Below are positions 18,273 to 32,609 of a DNA stretch of 64,000 bases, in pieces. Position 1 is the first letter of the stretch. Each line of letters opens with the position of its first letter. The notes beneath the pieces are model-generated. The model saw nothing but the letters and a program-made list of their open reading frames with translations. It made no database searches and was not told the DNA's origin. Both the position numbers and the translations under genes were made by a program. Source of the stretch: Mangrovibacter plantisponsor (GTDB taxonomy: Bacteria; Pseudomonadota; Gammaproteobacteria; Enterobacterales; Enterobacteriaceae); NCBI RefSeq assembly GCF_003182475.1, contig NZ_QGTS01000005.1:133401-197400 (forward strand), written 5' to 3'.

Positions 18273-19043
18273 TTATTGCGCTGAAGGCCAGCGGCCATGC
18301 TTAGTGCGATACTGATCAACCCACATTGCCGTAGCACCACATACTGCAACCGGCATAATAACCAGGTTAAGCACCGGCACCAGAGTGCACAGGCTGACCA
18401 AACCACCAAATTGCATATTCATGACTTTCCGCTTGCGCAGAGCTACTCGCATCTCTTTAAAAGGTACTTTGTGGTTATCAAAAGGGTAGTCACAGTACTG
18501 GATTGAAAGCATCCAGGCACTAAACAAAAACCACAATACGGGGGCGACAGTTTGGCCTATTCCCGGAACCAGGTAGAGCAATAACAGGACAATTGCCCGG
18601 GGTAAATACCAGGCCAGCTTTTGCCATTCGCGCTTCATGATGCGCGGGACATCTTTGGCGATATCTAACAAGCCTGCATCAGGTGGAGTATTGCCAGTCA
18701 GGCGGGCTTCCAGTTGTTCAGCCAGCAATCCATTAAAAGGTGCGGCTATCCAGTTGGCTATAGTTGAAAAAAAGTAGCCAAAAATAAGCAAAATAGAGAT
18801 GACAGCCAGCGGCCAGAGTAAATAGCTCAGCCATTGTAACCAGTTGGGAACATGGCTCAGAAGGGCAGGTATCCACTGGTCAAGCCGGGTAAACAGCCAA
18901 CCAAATGCGGCGCCCATCAACACTATATTTACCAGTAAAGGCATAAAAACGAACCGGCGAATGCCTGGTGCAGTGATGAGTTTCCATCCTTGCGAGAAGT
19001 AAAAAATGCCGCTACGTGAAGCCGCAGGGGATGATGAAACCAT
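18273..19043 (-). CDS. cysZ: Sulfate transporter CysZ
   Basis: 256 residues with at least four membrane-embedded helices. CysZ supports high-affinity sulfate/sulfite entry for cysteine synthesis. Family blocks [18 protein letters not shown] and C-D-Y-P-F-D-N-H-K are intact. I chose ATG 19043 (M-V-S-S) because AAGGAG lies 11 bases upstream; an ATG 24 bases earlier (19067) sits only four bases past a TATAAT box, so it would be at the very start of the transcript. It lies on the same strand upstream of cysK but with a hairpin and a separate cysK promoter between. Confidence 0.95.
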   Translation of the reverse strand: MVSSSPAASRSGIFYFSQGWKLITAPGIRRFVFMPLLVNIVLMGAAFGWLFTRLDQWIPALLSHVPNWLQWLSYLLWPLAVISILLIFGYFFSTIANWIAAPFNGLLAEQLEARLTGNTPPDAGLLDIAKDVPRIMKREWQKLAWYLPRAIVLLLLYLVPGIGQTVAPVLWFLFSAWMLSIQYCDYPFDNHKVPFKEMRVALRKRKVMNMQFGGLVSLCTLVPVLNLVIMPVAVCGATAMWVDQYRTKHGRWPSAQ

Positions 19044-19071
19044 ATTGTTCAGTACTCCTTGAGTCATCCGG

Positions 19072-19077
19072 ATTATA
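19072..19077 (-). promoter_or_regulatory. -10 box of cysZ promoter
   Basis: A perfect TATAAT on the minus strand 29 bases before the cysZ start chosen here; the -35 region (TCAGGG, 19095-19100) is poor. This box helps decide the cysZ start codon. Confidence 0.5.
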
Positions 19078-19338
19078 TCGCCCGTGTATCATAACCCTGA
19101 AACCGGCTCAGACTTCAAGCCGTCGAATTCCTAAGGTGATATGGACTAAGCTGAAAAATTTGCGTGCAGGGTAGCAGGATGAATCTGAGAATGGTCGAAA
19201 AAACAGCAAAGAACACGTTTTATTTCATCTTTCTGTCTGGAAAAACACGCCTGCACTTGCACTTGTTGTGATGGACAAATACTCTTAGTGAGTAAATGTT
19301 TGCCGCTGTGGCAAGGTGTTAGAACAACCGAGAATATA

Positions 19339-20340
19339 ATGATGCAGGATTTGCGTCTGATATTAATCATTGTTGGTGCGATTGCGATTATTGCGTTACT
19401 GGTCCATGGGTTGTGGACCAGCCGTAAAGAGCGCTCTTCCGTGTTCCGCGATCGCCCTTTAAAACGGATGAAGTCGTTGCATGACGACGAAGACAGTGAA
19501 AATTACGACGACGAGGAAGAAGAAGGTGTCGGCGAGGTTCGTGTTCACCGGGTAACCCCTGAGCACCACAATGAGCCTGTAGCACCACCCACTCCTCAGC
19601 ATAACTATCAGCCGCCTTATGAGTCGGCACAACCTCGTCGCCAGCCTCCAGCGCAGCAGCCACCTGCGCCTCAGGCAGAGAAAGAACCTGAAATACGCGA
19701 GCCAGTCGCGCGTCACGCTCAGCCTGTCACTCATGCTCAGCCAGCGCCGGAGCCCGTGCGCCATCCGCAACCACAGAAACACGTTGATGTGGAAGTGTCG
19801 CATTACCGTGAGCCGGCGCCAGTTCATCGTGAACCGGAACAGGCACCTCAGGCAGAACCAGCTCCGCAGCCGGTACAGCAGCAACACTCTGCACCACAGC
19901 CTGAAGCTAAATCGCAAACGAAAGAAGCTGTCATTATTATGAACGTGTCTTCCCATACCGGGGGGCAGTTTAATGGTGAGGCATTGCTGAACAGTATTCA
20001 GCAGGCGGGCTTCCAGTTTGGCGAAATGAATATTTTCCACCGGCACCTCAGCCCGGATGGTAGTGGCCCTGTTCTGTTCAGCCTGGCAAACATGGTAAAA
20101 CCCGGCTCATTCAGCCTTGATGAAATGTCCTCGTTCATGACTCCGGGCGTGACTATTTTTATGCAGGTTCCTTCTTACGGCGATGCCTCGCAAAACTTCA
20201 AGCTGATGCTTCAGTCTGCGCAACACATTGCAGATGAAATGGGCGGAGTAGTGATGGATGACCAACGCCGGATGATGACGCCACAGAAACTGCGCGAGTA
20301 TCAGGACCTGATTCGCGAAGTTAAAGAGGCCAACGCGTAA
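19339..20340 (+). CDS. zipA: Cell division protein ZipA
   Basis: 333 residues. ZipA anchors FtsZ rings to the inner membrane. It has an N-terminal membrane helix (about residues 6-27, [16 protein letters not shown]), a charged D/E-rich patch, a long flexible linker rich in P, Q, H and E (about residues 75-195), and the C-terminal FtsZ-binding domain (from A-V-I-I-M-N-V to the end). ATG 19339 gives the family start M-M-Q-D-L-R; the frame is open further back to 19288 but that part is not conserved. It lies upstream of ligA, separated by a terminator, as in E. coli. Confidence 0.97.
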   Translation: MMQDLRLILIIVGAIAIIALLVHGLWTSRKERSSVFRDRPLKRMKSLHDDEDSENYDDEEEEGVGEVRVHRVTPEHHNEPVAPPTPQHNYQPPYESAQPRRQPPAQQPPAPQAEKEPEIREPVARHAQPVTHAQPAPEPVRHPQPQKHVDVEVSHYREPAPVHREPEQAPQAEPAPQPVQQQHSAPQPEAKSQTKEAVIIMNVSSHTGGQFNGEALLNSIQQAGFQFGEMNIFHRHLSPDGSGPVLFSLANMVKPGSFSLDEMSSFMTPGVTIFMQVPSYGDASQNFKLMLQSAQHIADEMGGVVMDDQRRMMTPQKLREYQDLIREVKEANA

Positions 20341-20360
20341 CCTTTTCGCTTTTCTTAACA

Positions 20361-20387
20361 AGGCCCCCGCTAGTCGGGGGTTTTTTA
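20361..20387 (+). terminator. zipA terminator
   Basis: CCCCCG, a short loop and CGGGGG are followed by six T, between zipA and ligA. Confidence 0.9.
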
Positions 20388-20393
20388 TATTGA

Positions 20394-22421
<2,028 letters not shown>

Positions 22422-22423
22422 CA

Positions 22424-22642
22424 ATGGATAAAGCCCAACTGGTTGAGGTTGCCAATACAGTGATGCCGTTTGGCAAATACAAAGGGCGGGTACTGATTGA
22501 CCTGCCCGAGGAGTATTTGTTGTGGTTTGCCCGCAAGGAAGCTTTTCCTGCCGGGCAACTCGGCGAACTGATGTCGCTGGCACTGTTGATTAAAACCGAA
22601 GGGCTGACTTCCCTGGTGCAGCCCTTACGCCGCCCTCGCTAA
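22424..22642 (+). CDS. ypeB: YpeB, DUF3820 small protein
   Basis: 72 residues of the DUF3820 family, function unknown. The motif M-P-F-G-K-Y-K-G-R-V-L-I-D-L-P-E-E-Y-L-L-W-F marks the family. It begins 2 bases after the ligA stop, the same neighbour as in E. coli. Its stop overlaps that of the convergent yfeH by 4 bases. Confidence 0.9.
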   Translation: MDKAQLVEVANTVMPFGKYKGRVLIDLPEEYLLWFARKEAFPAGQLGELMSLALLIKTEGLTSLVQPLRRPR

Positions 22643-23652
22643 CCTTCCATTACCGGGCGGGCCGTTTTCTGGCTCGCCAGATGGGTTTCCTGCTCAGCTT
22701 TGCGTTTATACCGGCGTGCCAGCATAGCGCATGTCATTAGCTGGATCTGGTGAAACAACATCAATGGCAGCACCATGATCCCAACAGTTGCTGCCGGAAA
22801 CAGAATATTCGCCATGGGAATACCATTTGCCAGGCTCTTTTTCGAACCACAGAACACAATAGTGATTTCATCTGCTTTATTAAACCCGGCACGGCGGGCA
22901 ACCTGAATATTCACGAAGATAACAATAGCCAGTAATACCAGGCTGCTGCCGATAATAAACAGCAGGCTGCCCAACCCCACCTGGTGCCAGATACCATGGG
23001 TTACGGCTTCGCTGAATGCGGTGTAAACCACCAGTAATATGGAAGTCTGGTCTGTTTTGCCAATCCATTTTTTATGGCGGGTAACAAAGCCGGCTGTCAG
23101 TGGGCGAGACAAGTGTCCCAGAACAAATGGCAGTAACAATTGCAGCATAATTGAACCCACCTGGTGCAGGGTGGAACCACTTGAGCCGTGTACATTCATC
23201 ACCAAACCGACCAGTAACGGCGACAGGAATATCCCTAATAGACTGGATGCTGAAGCGGAACAGACTGCCGCAGCAACATTACCGCCAGCCAGCGAAGTAA
23301 ACGCGATAGCGGATTGGACTGTGGCGGGCAGAATACACAGGTAGAGAAAACCGTTATACAACTCCGGGCTGACTGGAAAGGGAGCCCACCAGGCAAATAA
23401 CACGCCCAGTATTGGGAATAAGACGAACGTGCTGCACATTACCCACAGGTGCAAACGCCAGTGGCTGCCGCCGGCCATAATCGCTTCGCGGGAAAGCTTG
23501 GCACCATGCATAAAAAACAGCAGGGCAATTGCCGCATTAGTCAGCCCATCGAAAAAGCCCACATAAAGCCCTTGTGCAGGCAAAAAGGTGGCTAACAGCA
23601 CTGTACATACCAGTGTCAGTGTAAAAGGGTCGAGTATGCGCAGTATTTTCAT
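22639..23652 (-). CDS. yfeH: Putative bile acid:sodium symporter family protein YfeH
   Basis: 337 residues with about nine or ten membrane helices; a member of the SBF/DUF4137 group of putative sodium symporters. The substrate is not known. Conserved segments A-L-L-F-F-M-H-G-A-K-L-S-R-E-A and G-S-K-K-S-L-A-N-G-I-P-M-A are present. Start ATG 23652 gives the family N-terminus M-K-I-L-R-I-L-D-P-F; the frame extends back to 23712 without conserved residues. It is divergent from yfeR, whose product is reported in Salmonella to affect yfeH. Confidence 0.92.
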   Translation of the reverse strand: MKILRILDPFTLTLVCTVLLATFLPAQGLYVGFFDGLTNAAIALLFFMHGAKLSREAIMAGGSHWRLHLWVMCSTFVLFPILGVLFAWWAPFPVSPELYNGFLYLCILPATVQSAIAFTSLAGGNVAAAVCSASASSLLGIFLSPLLVGLVMNVHGSSGSTLHQVGSIMLQLLLPFVLGHLSRPLTAGFVTRHKKWIGKTDQTSILLVVYTAFSEAVTHGIWHQVGLGSLLFIIGSSLVLLAIVIFVNIQVARRAGFNKADEITIVFCGSKKSLANGIPMANILFPAATVGIMVLPLMLFHQIQLMTCAMLARRYKRKAEQETHLASQKTARPVMEG

Positions 23653-23766
23653 CAGGATAACCTTCTTAATATTTAATGCCTTGCACATAGTGGCAAAGCA
23701 ATGAGAACGCAAAGCTAACAGTCAGGATTGTGCCGGGTTATCTTTAAGAAATAAAATTGATTGGTT

Positions 23767-23780
23767 TCATGAATTCATGA
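23767..23780. promoter_or_regulatory. Palindrome in the yfeH/yfeR intergenic region, possible YfeR site
   Basis: A perfect 14-base palindrome TCATGAATTCATGA lies 9 bases before the yfeR start, between divergent yfeH and yfeR. LysR-type regulators often bind such sites and repress their own gene. Assignment to YfeR is inference. Confidence 0.4.
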
Positions 23781-23789
23781 GGAAGTTAA

Positions 23790-24725
23790 ATGAATTATAC
23801 TCTGCGCCAGTTACGTATCTTCGTGGCGGTTGCCCGTACCCAGAGTTTTAGCCGTGCCGGGGAAGAAATTGGCCTGAGCCAGTCGGCTGTCAGCCATAGC
23901 GTTAAAGAACTCGAGCTGGCGCTGGAAGTAAAATTGCTGGACCGAACCACCCGCGAAGTGGTCCTGACTGAAGCCGGGCAACAAATGGCGATGCGCCTGT
24001 CACGCGTGCTGGATGAGCTGCACAGTGTGTTACTCGACAGCCGTGCTCACAGTTACACCTTAAGCGGCATTGTCAGAGTGGCTGCCAGCCAGACGATTTC
24101 AGCACACCTAATGCCGCAGTCTATCGCACAAAGCCAGCGGCAATTTCCCGACATCACCTTCATGCTGCATGACCGCCCGCAACAGTGGGTGCTGGAAAGT
24201 GTGCGCCAGGGGGAAGTTGATTTCGGCATTGTGATTGATCCCGGTCCAGTCACTGATTTGCTGTGTACCACAGTGTTATCAGAACCGTTTTTTTTATTGT
24301 GCCGCCGTGACAGCGCACTCAACCAGAAAGCCAATATTCTCTGGCAGGATCTGGCAGGGCAGGCTCTGGTTTTGCAGGACTATGCTTCCGGTAGCCGGCC
24401 ACTCATTGACGCGGCGTTTGCCGGGCAAAATATTGAACCACATATTGTTCAGCAAATAGGGCACCCGGCAACACTTTTTCCAATGGTTGAGGCGGGTATT
24501 GGTATCAGTATTTTGCCTGCGCTGGCACTGCCACTTCCGGGTGGAGACTCACTGGTTGTCAGGCAACTCAGTCCGGTTATTGAGCGCAAAATTATGCTGA
24601 TTCGGCGTAAGAATCGCTCATTATCAGCTGCCGCCGAGGCAATTTGGTCGGTGATAGCAGAACAGGCCTGTCAGCTTGACCAGGCCCGGGAAAACGATCC
24701 TTTGTATCAACCAGGATCGGGTTAA
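23790..24725 (+). CDS. yfeR: LysR-type transcriptional regulator YfeR
   Basis: 311 residues: N-terminal winged helix-turn-helix (residues 1-60, with [22 protein letters not shown]) and a C-terminal effector-binding domain. In Salmonella YfeR is an osmoregulated regulator that influences yfeH. AGGAAG before the ATG is a good ribosome-binding site. Its stop overlaps the convergent flxA-like gene by 4 bases; in E. coli the region beyond yfeR is different, so a rearrangement end lies at or just past this point. Confidence 0.93.
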   Translation: MNYTLRQLRIFVAVARTQSFSRAGEEIGLSQSAVSHSVKELELALEVKLLDRTTREVVLTEAGQQMAMRLSRVLDELHSVLLDSRAHSYTLSGIVRVAASQTISAHLMPQSIAQSQRQFPDITFMLHDRPQQWVLESVRQGEVDFGIVIDPGPVTDLLCTTVLSEPFFLLCRRDSALNQKANILWQDLAGQALVLQDYASGSRPLIDAAFAGQNIEPHIVQQIGHPATLFPMVEAGIGISILPALALPLPGGDSLVVRQLSPVIERKIMLIRRKNRSLSAAAEAIWSVIAEQACQLDQARENDPLYQPGSG

Positions 24726-25087
24726 ACGTAAATATCAATCTTGTTTGTAGCAGAAGGATAATTTACGCCTTCAGCTTTTTTCTCCGCCTGAACCTGATTC
24801 TGGGTCTGGTTTTGAGTCTGGCTGTTTGTCGCTTTTTGAGCCTGTTGCTGCTCAAGCTGCGCCAGTTGCGCTTGCAACATTTCGATCTCGGACTGAATAA
24901 GCTCCTGTTGCTTCTCTTTCGTATCTGCATCTGCATCAGAGCTGGACAGATCTTTCAGCTGTTGCGTGAGTTGAGTGATCTGCTGACGAATTCGACTGAT
25001 TTGCCCCGATACATCACTACCGGATGAACCCGATGAACTGTAGCTACTCTGCACAGCTGACGTCACAGACGAGCTGATGGTGGACAT
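24722..25087 (-). CDS. FlxA-like protein
   Basis: 121 residues: a serine-rich start, then a long coiled-coil helix (about residues 25-90) rich in Q, E and L, and a low-complexity Q/N/T stretch. This matches the FlxA-like family. FlxA in E. coli is expressed under the flagellar sigma factor; its job is unknown. A strong ribosome-binding site (AAGGAG) and a sigma-28 type promoter (25122-25148) support expression with late flagellar genes. Its end overlaps the yfeR end. Confidence 0.85.
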   Translation of the reverse strand: MSTISSSVTSAVQSSYSSSGSSGSDVSGQISRIRQQITQLTQQLKDLSSSDADADTKEKQQELIQSEIEMLQAQLAQLEQQQAQKATNSQTQNQTQNQVQAEKKAEGVNYPSATNKIDIYV

Positions 25088-25121
25088 TTTTTTCTCCTTT
25101 TTTTCGCAATAACCAGAATGA

Positions 25122-25148
25122 ATATCGGCATTCTGCCTCTGAGCTTGA
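25122..25148 (-). promoter_or_regulatory. Sigma-28 (FliA) type promoter for the flxA-like gene
   Basis: On the minus strand TCAA (25145-25148), 15 bases, then GCCGATAT (25122-25129). This fits the FliA consensus TAAA-N15-GCCGATAA with two mismatches, 34 bases before the start codon. No sigma-70 promoter is evident there. Confidence 0.8.
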
Positions 25149-25216
25149 GTTATCTGGTTTCAAAGCTTGCGTGGGGAAGGGGAAAACAACCTGCCACCAG
25201 TACGGCTGAGTCGCTT

Positions 25217-25798
25217 TTACAGCTGCTTATTCCGGGCTTTTTCCATCATGGCCGGGTAAAACTGCCAGAACAAGGTTTCCAGTTGCGGGTAACAGGTATC
25301 CAAATCCTGCCAGGAGTCACGCAAACTCGCCAGGCGCGGGCGGCGATTAGCCATCCCATTCAGCACTGAAGCAATAAACCCCATATCACTGTAGCGTTCC
25401 AGCCAGCGCTCAGCCCAAAGATACTGGTTAAGGTTAACAAAACGCTCTGGTGAATCTGGCAATACAGGGGTAATGGTTTCCCGTGCGTGATCAATAAAAT
25501 CAGTCAGTGCAAATTGGGGCGATAGCTGAGCCCAATGGCGGGAAAGAAAGTGATCCCACATGACATCCAGACTGACAGGCGCAACTCGGCGGGTTTGCGG
25601 GCGAAACCACGAACAGGCCAGCTTCACTTCAGGCAAGTTATCGGTAAAAACATCAATACGCCGGTGCAGGTGAATACCTGCTGATAATGCAGGCGAATAA
25701 ATACCATCTGGCTTACCGCGAACAAAATCAGCCATCAAATTACCAGGCAGCGAACTCTCGGCGAGGTGCGCCAGGTGTAAATGTGCAAGAAAATTCAT
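25217..25798 (-). CDS. acpH: Acyl carrier protein phosphodiesterase AcpH
   Basis: 193 residues. AcpH removes the phosphopantetheine arm from holo-ACP. The start [14 protein letters not shown], the A-D-F-V-R-G motif and H-R-R-I-D-V-F-T-D are the conserved metal/phosphodiesterase residues of the family. It is divergent from queA, as at 9 min in E. coli. Confidence 0.95.
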   Translation of the reverse strand: MNFLAHLHLAHLAESSLPGNLMADFVRGKPDGIYSPALSAGIHLHRRIDVFTDNLPEVKLACSWFRPQTRRVAPVSLDVMWDHFLSRHWAQLSPQFALTDFIDHARETITPVLPDSPERFVNLNQYLWAERWLERYSDMGFIASVLNGMANRRPRLASLRDSWQDLDTCYPQLETLFWQFYPAMMEKARNKQL

Positions 25799-25893
25799 AA
25801 CACCACTCTGTAACGGATTTGCGGCTGGTGGTTGCAGGGAAACGCCCCTGGCACTAGACTAAGCCGCCTGTTTTTAAGTCTAAGTGAAGAGCC

Positions 25894-26964
25894 ATGCGTG
25901 TTGCCGATTTTTCTTTTGAATTACCCGAATCTTTAATTGCCCACTACCCACAAGCCCAGCGCAGTGCCTGCCGGTTACTGTCCCTGGACGGGCCGACGGG
26001 TGCTCTCACGCACGGTACTTTCACCGACTTGCTCGATAAACTCAACCCCGGTGATTTACTGGTGTTCAATAACACCCGCGTGATCCCGGCTCGTTTATTT
26101 GGCAAAAAAGCCAGTGGCGGCAAAATTGAATTGCTGGTTGAACGGATGCTGGATGAGCACCGTGTGTTGGCACATATTCGGGCATCCAAAGCCCCGAAAC
26201 CTGGCGCAGAGCTGTTGCTGGGAGATGACGAGAGCATTAAAGCAACCATGGTGGCACGCCATGATGCATTATTCGAAGTGGTATTTGAAGAAAGCCGCCC
26301 GGTACTGGATATCTTAAACCAGATTGGGCATATGCCGTTGCCGCCGTATATCGACCGGCCAGATGAAGAAGCAGATAAAGAACTTTATCAGACGGTATAC
26401 AGTGAGCGCCCGGGGGCAGTTGCGGCACCTACTGCTGGCCTGCATTTTGATGAGCCTCTGCTGGCAGCGTTACGTGAGAAAGGTGTGGAAATGGCCTTTG
26501 TGACGTTACATGTGGGGGCGGGGACTTTCCAGCCAGTGCGGGTGGACAGCATCGAAGACCACATTATGCATTCCGAATATGCCGAAGTGCCGCAAGAAGT
26601 CGTTGATGCCGTTCTGGCAGCTAAAGCGCGTGGTAACCGGGTGATTGCCGTAGGTACCACCTCTGTGCGCTCACTGGAAAGTGCGGCCACGGCAGCAAAA
26701 GAGGCGCTGATTGCGCCTTTCTTCGGCGACACTCAAATCTTTATTTACCCGGGTTACCAGTATCAGGTCATCGATGCGCTGATTACCAACTTCCACTTAC
26801 CCGAATCCACTCTGATTATGCTGGTTTCTGCTTTTGCGGGTTACCAGCACACCATGCATGCCTACCATGAGGCTGTAAAATCCGAGTATCGCTTTTTTAG
26901 CTATGGGGATGCGATGTTTATCACGTACAATCCCGAAGCCATCAATGAACGGCCAGGGAAATAA
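25894..26964 (+). CDS. queA: S-adenosylmethionine:tRNA ribosyltransferase-isomerase QueA
   Basis: 356 residues. It transfers and rearranges the ribosyl part of SAM onto preQ1-modified tRNA to form epoxyqueuosine. Family blocks [29 protein letters not shown] and [17 protein letters not shown] are intact. It stands before tgt, which does the preceding step of queuosine synthesis. Confidence 0.97.
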   Translation: MRVADFSFELPESLIAHYPQAQRSACRLLSLDGPTGALTHGTFTDLLDKLNPGDLLVFNNTRVIPARLFGKKASGGKIELLVERMLDEHRVLAHIRASKAPKPGAELLLGDDESIKATMVARHDALFEVVFEESRPVLDILNQIGHMPLPPYIDRPDEEADKELYQTVYSERPGAVAAPTAGLHFDEPLLAALREKGVEMAFVTLHVGAGTFQPVRVDSIEDHIMHSEYAEVPQEVVDAVLAAKARGNRVIAVGTTSVRSLESAATAAKEALIAPFFGDTQIFIYPGYQYQVIDALITNFHLPESTLIMLVSAFAGYQHTMHAYHEAVKSEYRFFSYGDAMFITYNPEAINERPGK

Positions 26965-26998
26965 CCTGTAGTAAGGTTCCTGGTGTTTTGCCAGCCAG

Positions 26999-27098
26999 AC
27001 GCTTCGCGTAGTGCTATGCGGAGCGTTTTTGTCTCTGGCGGGCCTTGCCTGAAACCAGGCGAAAAATGACAGCCCACAAGCAGCACTACTGCTTGTGG
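26999..27098 (+). other. Two stem-loops between queA and tgt
   Basis: The first, ACGCTTCGC... paired with ...GCGGAGCGT and followed by TTTTTGT (about 26999-27033), is a likely terminator or attenuator. The second is a perfect 10-base stem CCACAAGCAG / CTGCTTGTGG (27074-27098) without a T run, 41 bases before the tgt start. They may set the ratio of queA to the tgt-yajC-secDF transcript. Confidence 0.55.
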
Positions 27099-27126
27099 TG
27101 GATTAACCATCAGATTGTGTCTCTGA

Positions 27127-28266
<1,140 letters not shown>

Positions 28267-28288
28267 TTAAATAAATGAGGGATTTTTA

Positions 28289-28621
28289 ATGAGCTTTTTT
28301 ATTTCTGATGCGGTAGCGGCAACTGGTGCGCCTGCTCAGGGCAGCCCGATGTCACTGATTCTGATGCTGGTGGTATTCGGCCTGATTTTCTATTTCATGA
28401 TTCTGCGCCCACAGCAAAAACGTACGAAAGACCATAAAAAACTGATGGACTCTATCGCGAAAGGCGATGAAGTGCTGACTAATGGCGGGCTGGTAGGTCG
28501 TGTAAACAAAGTGGGCGAAAATGGCTATATTTCCATTGCGCTGAACGATACCACTGAAGTTGTTATCAAACGTGACTTTGTCGCAGCTGTCCTGCCGAAA
28601 GGCACTATGAAGGCGCTGTAA
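28289..28621 (+). CDS. yajC: Sec translocon accessory subunit YajC
   Basis: 110 residues with one membrane helix (about residues 20-40, S-L-I-L-M-L-V-V-F-G-L-I-F-Y-F-M-I-L-R-P) and a cytoplasmic basic tail. It associates with SecD-SecF at the SecYEG translocon. It sits 22 bases after tgt with a good ribosome-binding site (ATGAGGGA). Confidence 0.97.
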   Translation: MSFFISDAVAATGAPAQGSPMSLILMLVVFGLIFYFMILRPQQKRTKDHKKLMDSIAKGDEVLTNGGLVGRVNKVGENGYISIALNDTTEVVIKRDFVAAVLPKGTMKAL

Positions 28622-28648
28622 TCTTCTGTTTTCCCAAAGGGAACTGCC

Positions 28649-30496
28649 GTGTTAAACCGTTATCCTTTGTGGAAGTATATTATGCTGGTCGTCGTACTCA
28701 TCGTCGGCCTGCTGTATGCGCTTCCCAACCTTTATGGCGAGGATCCGGCTGTTCAGATCACTGGTGCGCGCGGTGCCGCCGCCAGTGAGAAAACGCTGGA
28801 CCAGGTCCTGTCTGAATTTAAAAAAGATAATATCACCGCGAAATCTGTGGCGTTGGAACAAGGGGCGATTCTTGCCCGCTTTGATTCAACAGATACCCAG
28901 TTACGCGCCAGGGAAGCACTGGTAAGTGCATTAGGCGATCAATATGTTGTTGCGCTGAACCTTGCGCCAGCCACACCGCGCTGGCTGTCTGCCATTTCTG
29001 CAGAGCCGATGAAACTCGGTCTTGATTTACGTGGTGGCGTACACTTCCTGATGGAAGTGGATATGGATACTGCGCTGGGCAAACTGCAGGAACAGAATAT
29101 TGATACACTGCGTAGTGATTTGCGTACCAAAAATATTCCTTACTCCAGTGTACGCAAAACCGATAACTACGGGCTCAGTATTACCTTCCCTAACTCATCC
29201 GCACGCGATGAAGCCATTTCTTACCTCACACCGCGCCACCGTGACTTAGTGATTTCCAGCCAGGGTGACAACGGGTTACGTGCAGTAATGAGCGATGACC
29301 GTCTGCGTGAAGCCCGTGAGTACGCCGTACAGCAGAACATCAACATTCTGCGTAACCGTGTAAACCAACTGGGTGTTGCGGAGCCGCTGGTTCAACGCCA
29401 GGGTTCAGACCGCATTGTGGTTGAGTTGCCCGGGATTCAGGATACCGCGCGTGCAAAAGAAATTCTGGGTGCAACAGCAACGCTGGAATTCCGTCTGGTG
29501 AATACCAGTGTGGATCAGGCTGCTGCGGCTGCCGGGCGTATACCGGGTGATTCAGAAGTGAAATATACCCGTGAAGGCCAGCCAATTGTGCTGTACAAAC
29601 GCGTGATTCTGACCGGTGACCATATCACTGACTCCACGTCGAGCATGGACGAATACAACCAACCGCAGGTGAATATTTCACTGGATAGCGCGGGCGGGAG
29701 CATTATGTCTAATTTCACAAAAGATAACATTGGCCGCCCAATGGCGACGCTGTTTGTGGAATACAAAGACAGTGGTAAGAAAGATGCAAATGGTCGTGCC
29801 ATTCTGGTGAAACAGGAAGAAGTTATCAACGTGGCGAATATTCAGTCGCGTTTGGGTAACAGTTTCCGTATTACCGGGATAAGCAACCCAACAGAAGCTC
29901 GCCAGCTTTCACTGCTGTTGCGTGCCGGTGCGTTGATTGCGCCAATCCAGATTGTTGAAGAAAGAACCATTGGGCCAACCCTTGGGATGCAAAACATCCA
30001 GCAGGGTCTGGAAGCGTGCCTGGCTGGTTTGGCTATTTCCATCATCTTTATGATTTTCTTCTACAAGAAATTCGGCCTGATTGCGACATCTGCTCTGCTG
30101 GCTAACCTGGTGTTAGTTGTCGGGATTATGTCCTTGTTGCCTGGTGCGACACTGACAATGCCTGGTATTGCGGGGATCGTGTTAACCCTTGCGGTGGCCG
30201 TTGATGCGAACGTTTTGATTAACGAACGTATTAAAGAAGAAATGAGTAACGGTCGTACAATACAACAGTCCATTGATGAAGGTTACAAAGGTGCGTTCAG
30301 CTCGATTTTCGATGCGAACATTACCACCCTTATCAAGGTCATTATCCTGTACGCCGTGGGCACCGGGGCAATCAAGGGCTTTGCAATTACCACTGGTATT
30401 GGTGTGGCAACGTCAATGTTTACCGCAATTGTCGGTACCCGCGCCATCGTGAACCTGCTGTATGGCGGCAAACGCGTCAAAAAGCTGTCTATCTGA
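28649..30496 (+). CDS. secD: Protein translocase subunit SecD
   Basis: 615 residues. With SecF it uses the proton-motive force to pull exported proteins across the inner membrane. There is one N-terminal helix, a large periplasmic P1 domain ([14 protein letters not shown]), and five C-terminal helices with the [13 protein letters not shown] motif. The start is GTG 28649 giving [10 protein letters not shown]. Confidence 0.97.
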   Translation: MLNRYPLWKYIMLVVVLIVGLLYALPNLYGEDPAVQITGARGAAASEKTLDQVLSEFKKDNITAKSVALEQGAILARFDSTDTQLRAREALVSALGDQYVVALNLAPATPRWLSAISAEPMKLGLDLRGGVHFLMEVDMDTALGKLQEQNIDTLRSDLRTKNIPYSSVRKTDNYGLSITFPNSSARDEAISYLTPRHRDLVISSQGDNGLRAVMSDDRLREAREYAVQQNINILRNRVNQLGVAEPLVQRQGSDRIVVELPGIQDTARAKEILGATATLEFRLVNTSVDQAAAAAGRIPGDSEVKYTREGQPIVLYKRVILTGDHITDSTSSMDEYNQPQVNISLDSAGGSIMSNFTKDNIGRPMATLFVEYKDSGKKDANGRAILVKQEEVINVANIQSRLGNSFRITGISNPTEARQLSLLLRAGALIAPIQIVEERTIGPTLGMQNIQQGLEACLAGLAISIIFMIFFYKKFGLIATSALLANLVLVVGIMSLLPGATLTMPGIAGIVLTLAVAVDANVLINERIKEEMSNGRTIQQSIDEGYKGAFSSIFDANITTLIKVIILYAVGTGAIKGFAITTGIGVATSMFTAIVGTRAIVNLLYGGKRVKKLSI

Positions 30497-30506
30497 GGAG
30501 TGCGTT

Positions 30507-31478
30507 GTGGCACAGGAATATACTGTTGAACAATTGAACCACGGCCGTAAAGTCTGGGACTTTATGCGCTGGGATTACCTGGCCTTCGGCATCTCTGGTT
30601 TGCTGCTGGTTATTTCCCTGGTTGTAATGGGGGTTCGTGGGTTTAACTGGGGTCTGGATTTCACCGGTGGTACGGTGATTGAAATTAACCTCGAAAAACC
30701 TGCAGATATGGATCTGATGCGCTCTGCTCTGCAAAAAGCGGGTTTTGTTGACCCGTTATTGCAAAACTTTGGTAGCAGCCGCGACATCATGGTTCGTATG
30801 CCGCCAGTGCATAACGCTAATGGCAGCCAGGAACTGGGTAATAAAGTGGTTAGTGTAATTAATGAAACCACTCACCAACAGGCAACGGTAAAACGTATTG
30901 AGTTTGTTGGCCCAAGCGTAGGTGCTGATTTGGCGCAGAAAGGCGGTATGGCATTGTTTGCTGCGCTTATCTGTATCCTTATCTACGTGGGTTTCCGTTT
31001 TGAATGGCGTCTGGCTGCCGGGGTTGTTCTGGCACTGGCGCACGACGTGGTTATCACCATGGGGGTTCTGTCTCTGTTTCACATTGAGATAGACCTGACT
31101 ATTGTGGCCTCGTTGATGTCGGTTATCGGTTATTCACTGAACGATAGCATCGTGGTTTCTGACCGTATTCGTGAAAACTTCCGCAAGATCCGCCGCGGTA
31201 CACCTTACGAAATTTTTAACGTGTCACTGACCCAGACGCTGCACCGTACTTTGATTACGTCCGGTACCACTTTGATGGTTATTTTGATGCTGTATCTCTT
31301 TGGCGGCCCGGTGCTGAAAGGCTTCTCGCTGACCATGTTGATTGGTGTCACCATCGGTACGGCATCATCTATTTATGTGGCTTCTGCGCTGGCTCTGAAA
31401 CTGGGCATGCGTCGTGAGCATATGCTGCAACAGAAAGTTGAGAAAGAAGGGGCGGATCAACCGCGCATTCTGCCTTAA
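30507..31478 (+). CDS. secF: Protein translocase subunit SecF
   Basis: 323 residues with six membrane helices. It partners SecD. Motifs G-L-D-F-T-G-G-T and [15 protein letters not shown] are conserved. I chose GTG 30507 because GAGGAG lies 6 bases before it and it gives the family start M-A-Q-E-Y; the open frame reaching back to 30462 overlaps secD. The E. coli neighbour yajD is absent downstream. Confidence 0.97.
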   Translation: MAQEYTVEQLNHGRKVWDFMRWDYLAFGISGLLLVISLVVMGVRGFNWGLDFTGGTVIEINLEKPADMDLMRSALQKAGFVDPLLQNFGSSRDIMVRMPPVHNANGSQELGNKVVSVINETTHQQATVKRIEFVGPSVGADLAQKGGMALFAALICILIYVGFRFEWRLAAGVVLALAHDVVITMGVLSLFHIEIDLTIVASLMSVIGYSLNDSIVVSDRIRENFRKIRRGTPYEIFNVSLTQTLHRTLITSGTTLMVILMLYLFGGPVLKGFSLTMLIGVTIGTASSIYVASALALKLGMRREHMLQQKVEKEGADQPRILP

Positions 31479-31503
31479 CCCTGCTTTGTTGTTGGCTGGT
31501 AAA

Positions 31504-31536
31504 AACCACGGTGGTTAAACACCGTGGTTTTTTTTG
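31504..31536 (+). terminator. secF terminator
   Basis: AACCACGGTG pairs with CACCGTGGTT around a small loop and is followed by a long T run. It ends the tgt-yajC-secD-secF operon. Confidence 0.92.
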
Positions 31537-31751
31537 CCTGTTACACCAGGGTTGGCAAGGGGAATAACAAACAGCTTACGCTTGATGAGTGCTGGCTACG
31601 GGGAATAAATCCTTTGGCACAGTCTGGTGGTAAACAGAACAGCAGGTAAAAGAAATGAAGTGAAGAATAAATGCGAATTAAAGCTCAGGAGGAAAATCTC
31701 ACCCCATGCCCGCCTGGCAGGCACAGGGTGAGGGGGAATCACATTCTGTTA

Positions 31752-32609
31752 TCAGAAGTTATAACCCACAACCAGGTAATAGCCCCAGCCAGTTGATTTC
31801 ACGTTGAAATCACCTTTACCGAAGTTCAAACCTGCACCATCATCCCATTGGCCGCCGTTATGGAAATAACGGGCAACAACAGAATAATGCCAGTGGTCAT
31901 AGTTCAGTGCCAGAATGTGGCTGGAAGCAATTGAGTTGCTGGTACGGTTAGGTTCATCACCTAAATCGGAACCCCAGTCAAAGTTGGTGAAACCGATATA
32001 AGTCAGCTTACCGCCCCACAGGTCAGTAATCGGAACAAAGTATTTCACTTTGAAGCGATAACCATCCCATTCGTTCTCATTCGCTGCCAGGTAGTTCTGC
32101 CATTGGTATTTGGCATAAATGTTCAGAGACAGTCCCATTGGCAGGCCGGTATCGATATCGGTACCTAAACCCATATACCAGGTGCTCTGACGACCAGATT
32201 TATTCCGGCCCATATCGTAGATGTAGTTATTGGCAAAATACCACTCTTTGAACGGCCCAAAACTCAGGTCGGTTCCGGTTAGCTTATCGATGGAAAAGCG
32301 TGGTTCGATTTCCATAAAAAGCGGGGAGCCGTGGTTCCAGATACCCTGAGAAGTGGAGTTGCCACCAAAGAAGCGGGGTAAATCCACATAGCCATAGAAA
32401 TCAAAGAAGTCTTTTTTGGCAAAAGCTTCATATTCCAGGTATGTGTCATTACGGAGTTGTGGCCCAAAGCGTGTGTGGTAACTGCCCACCACGTTAACAC
32501 TCTGATGCCACCAGTCTGAGAGGTATTCACCACTGTTGTCTGCAGCCTGTGCAGATACAGTGTAAGAAAGTGCGACAGCTGCGCCTGCCGCTAAAAGTGT
32601 TTTTTTCAT
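31752..32609 (-). CDS. tsx: Nucleoside-specific outer-membrane channel Tsx
   Basis: 285 residues with a signal peptide (cleaved after A-Q-A, about residue 22) and a beta-barrel pattern with a C-terminal phenylalanine (V-G-Y-N-F), which marks outer-membrane proteins. Tsx lets nucleosides and deoxynucleosides cross the outer membrane and serves phages and colicin K as receptor in E. coli. The start of the mature protein, [14 protein letters not shown], is conserved. The inner-membrane nucleoside carrier nupC is also in this window. Confidence 0.97.
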   Translation of the reverse strand: MKKTLLAAGAAVALSYTVSAQAADNSGEYLSDWWHQSVNVVGSYHTRFGPQLRNDTYLEYEAFAKKDFFDFYGYVDLPRFFGGNSTSQGIWNHGSPLFMEIEPRFSIDKLTGTDLSFGPFKEWYFANNYIYDMGRNKSGRQSTWYMGLGTDIDTGLPMGLSLNIYAKYQWQNYLAANENEWDGYRFKVKYFVPITDLWGGKLTYIGFTNFDWGSDLGDEPNRTSNSIASSHILALNYDHWHYSVVARYFHNGGQWDDGAGLNFGKGDFNVKSTGWGYYLVVGYNF

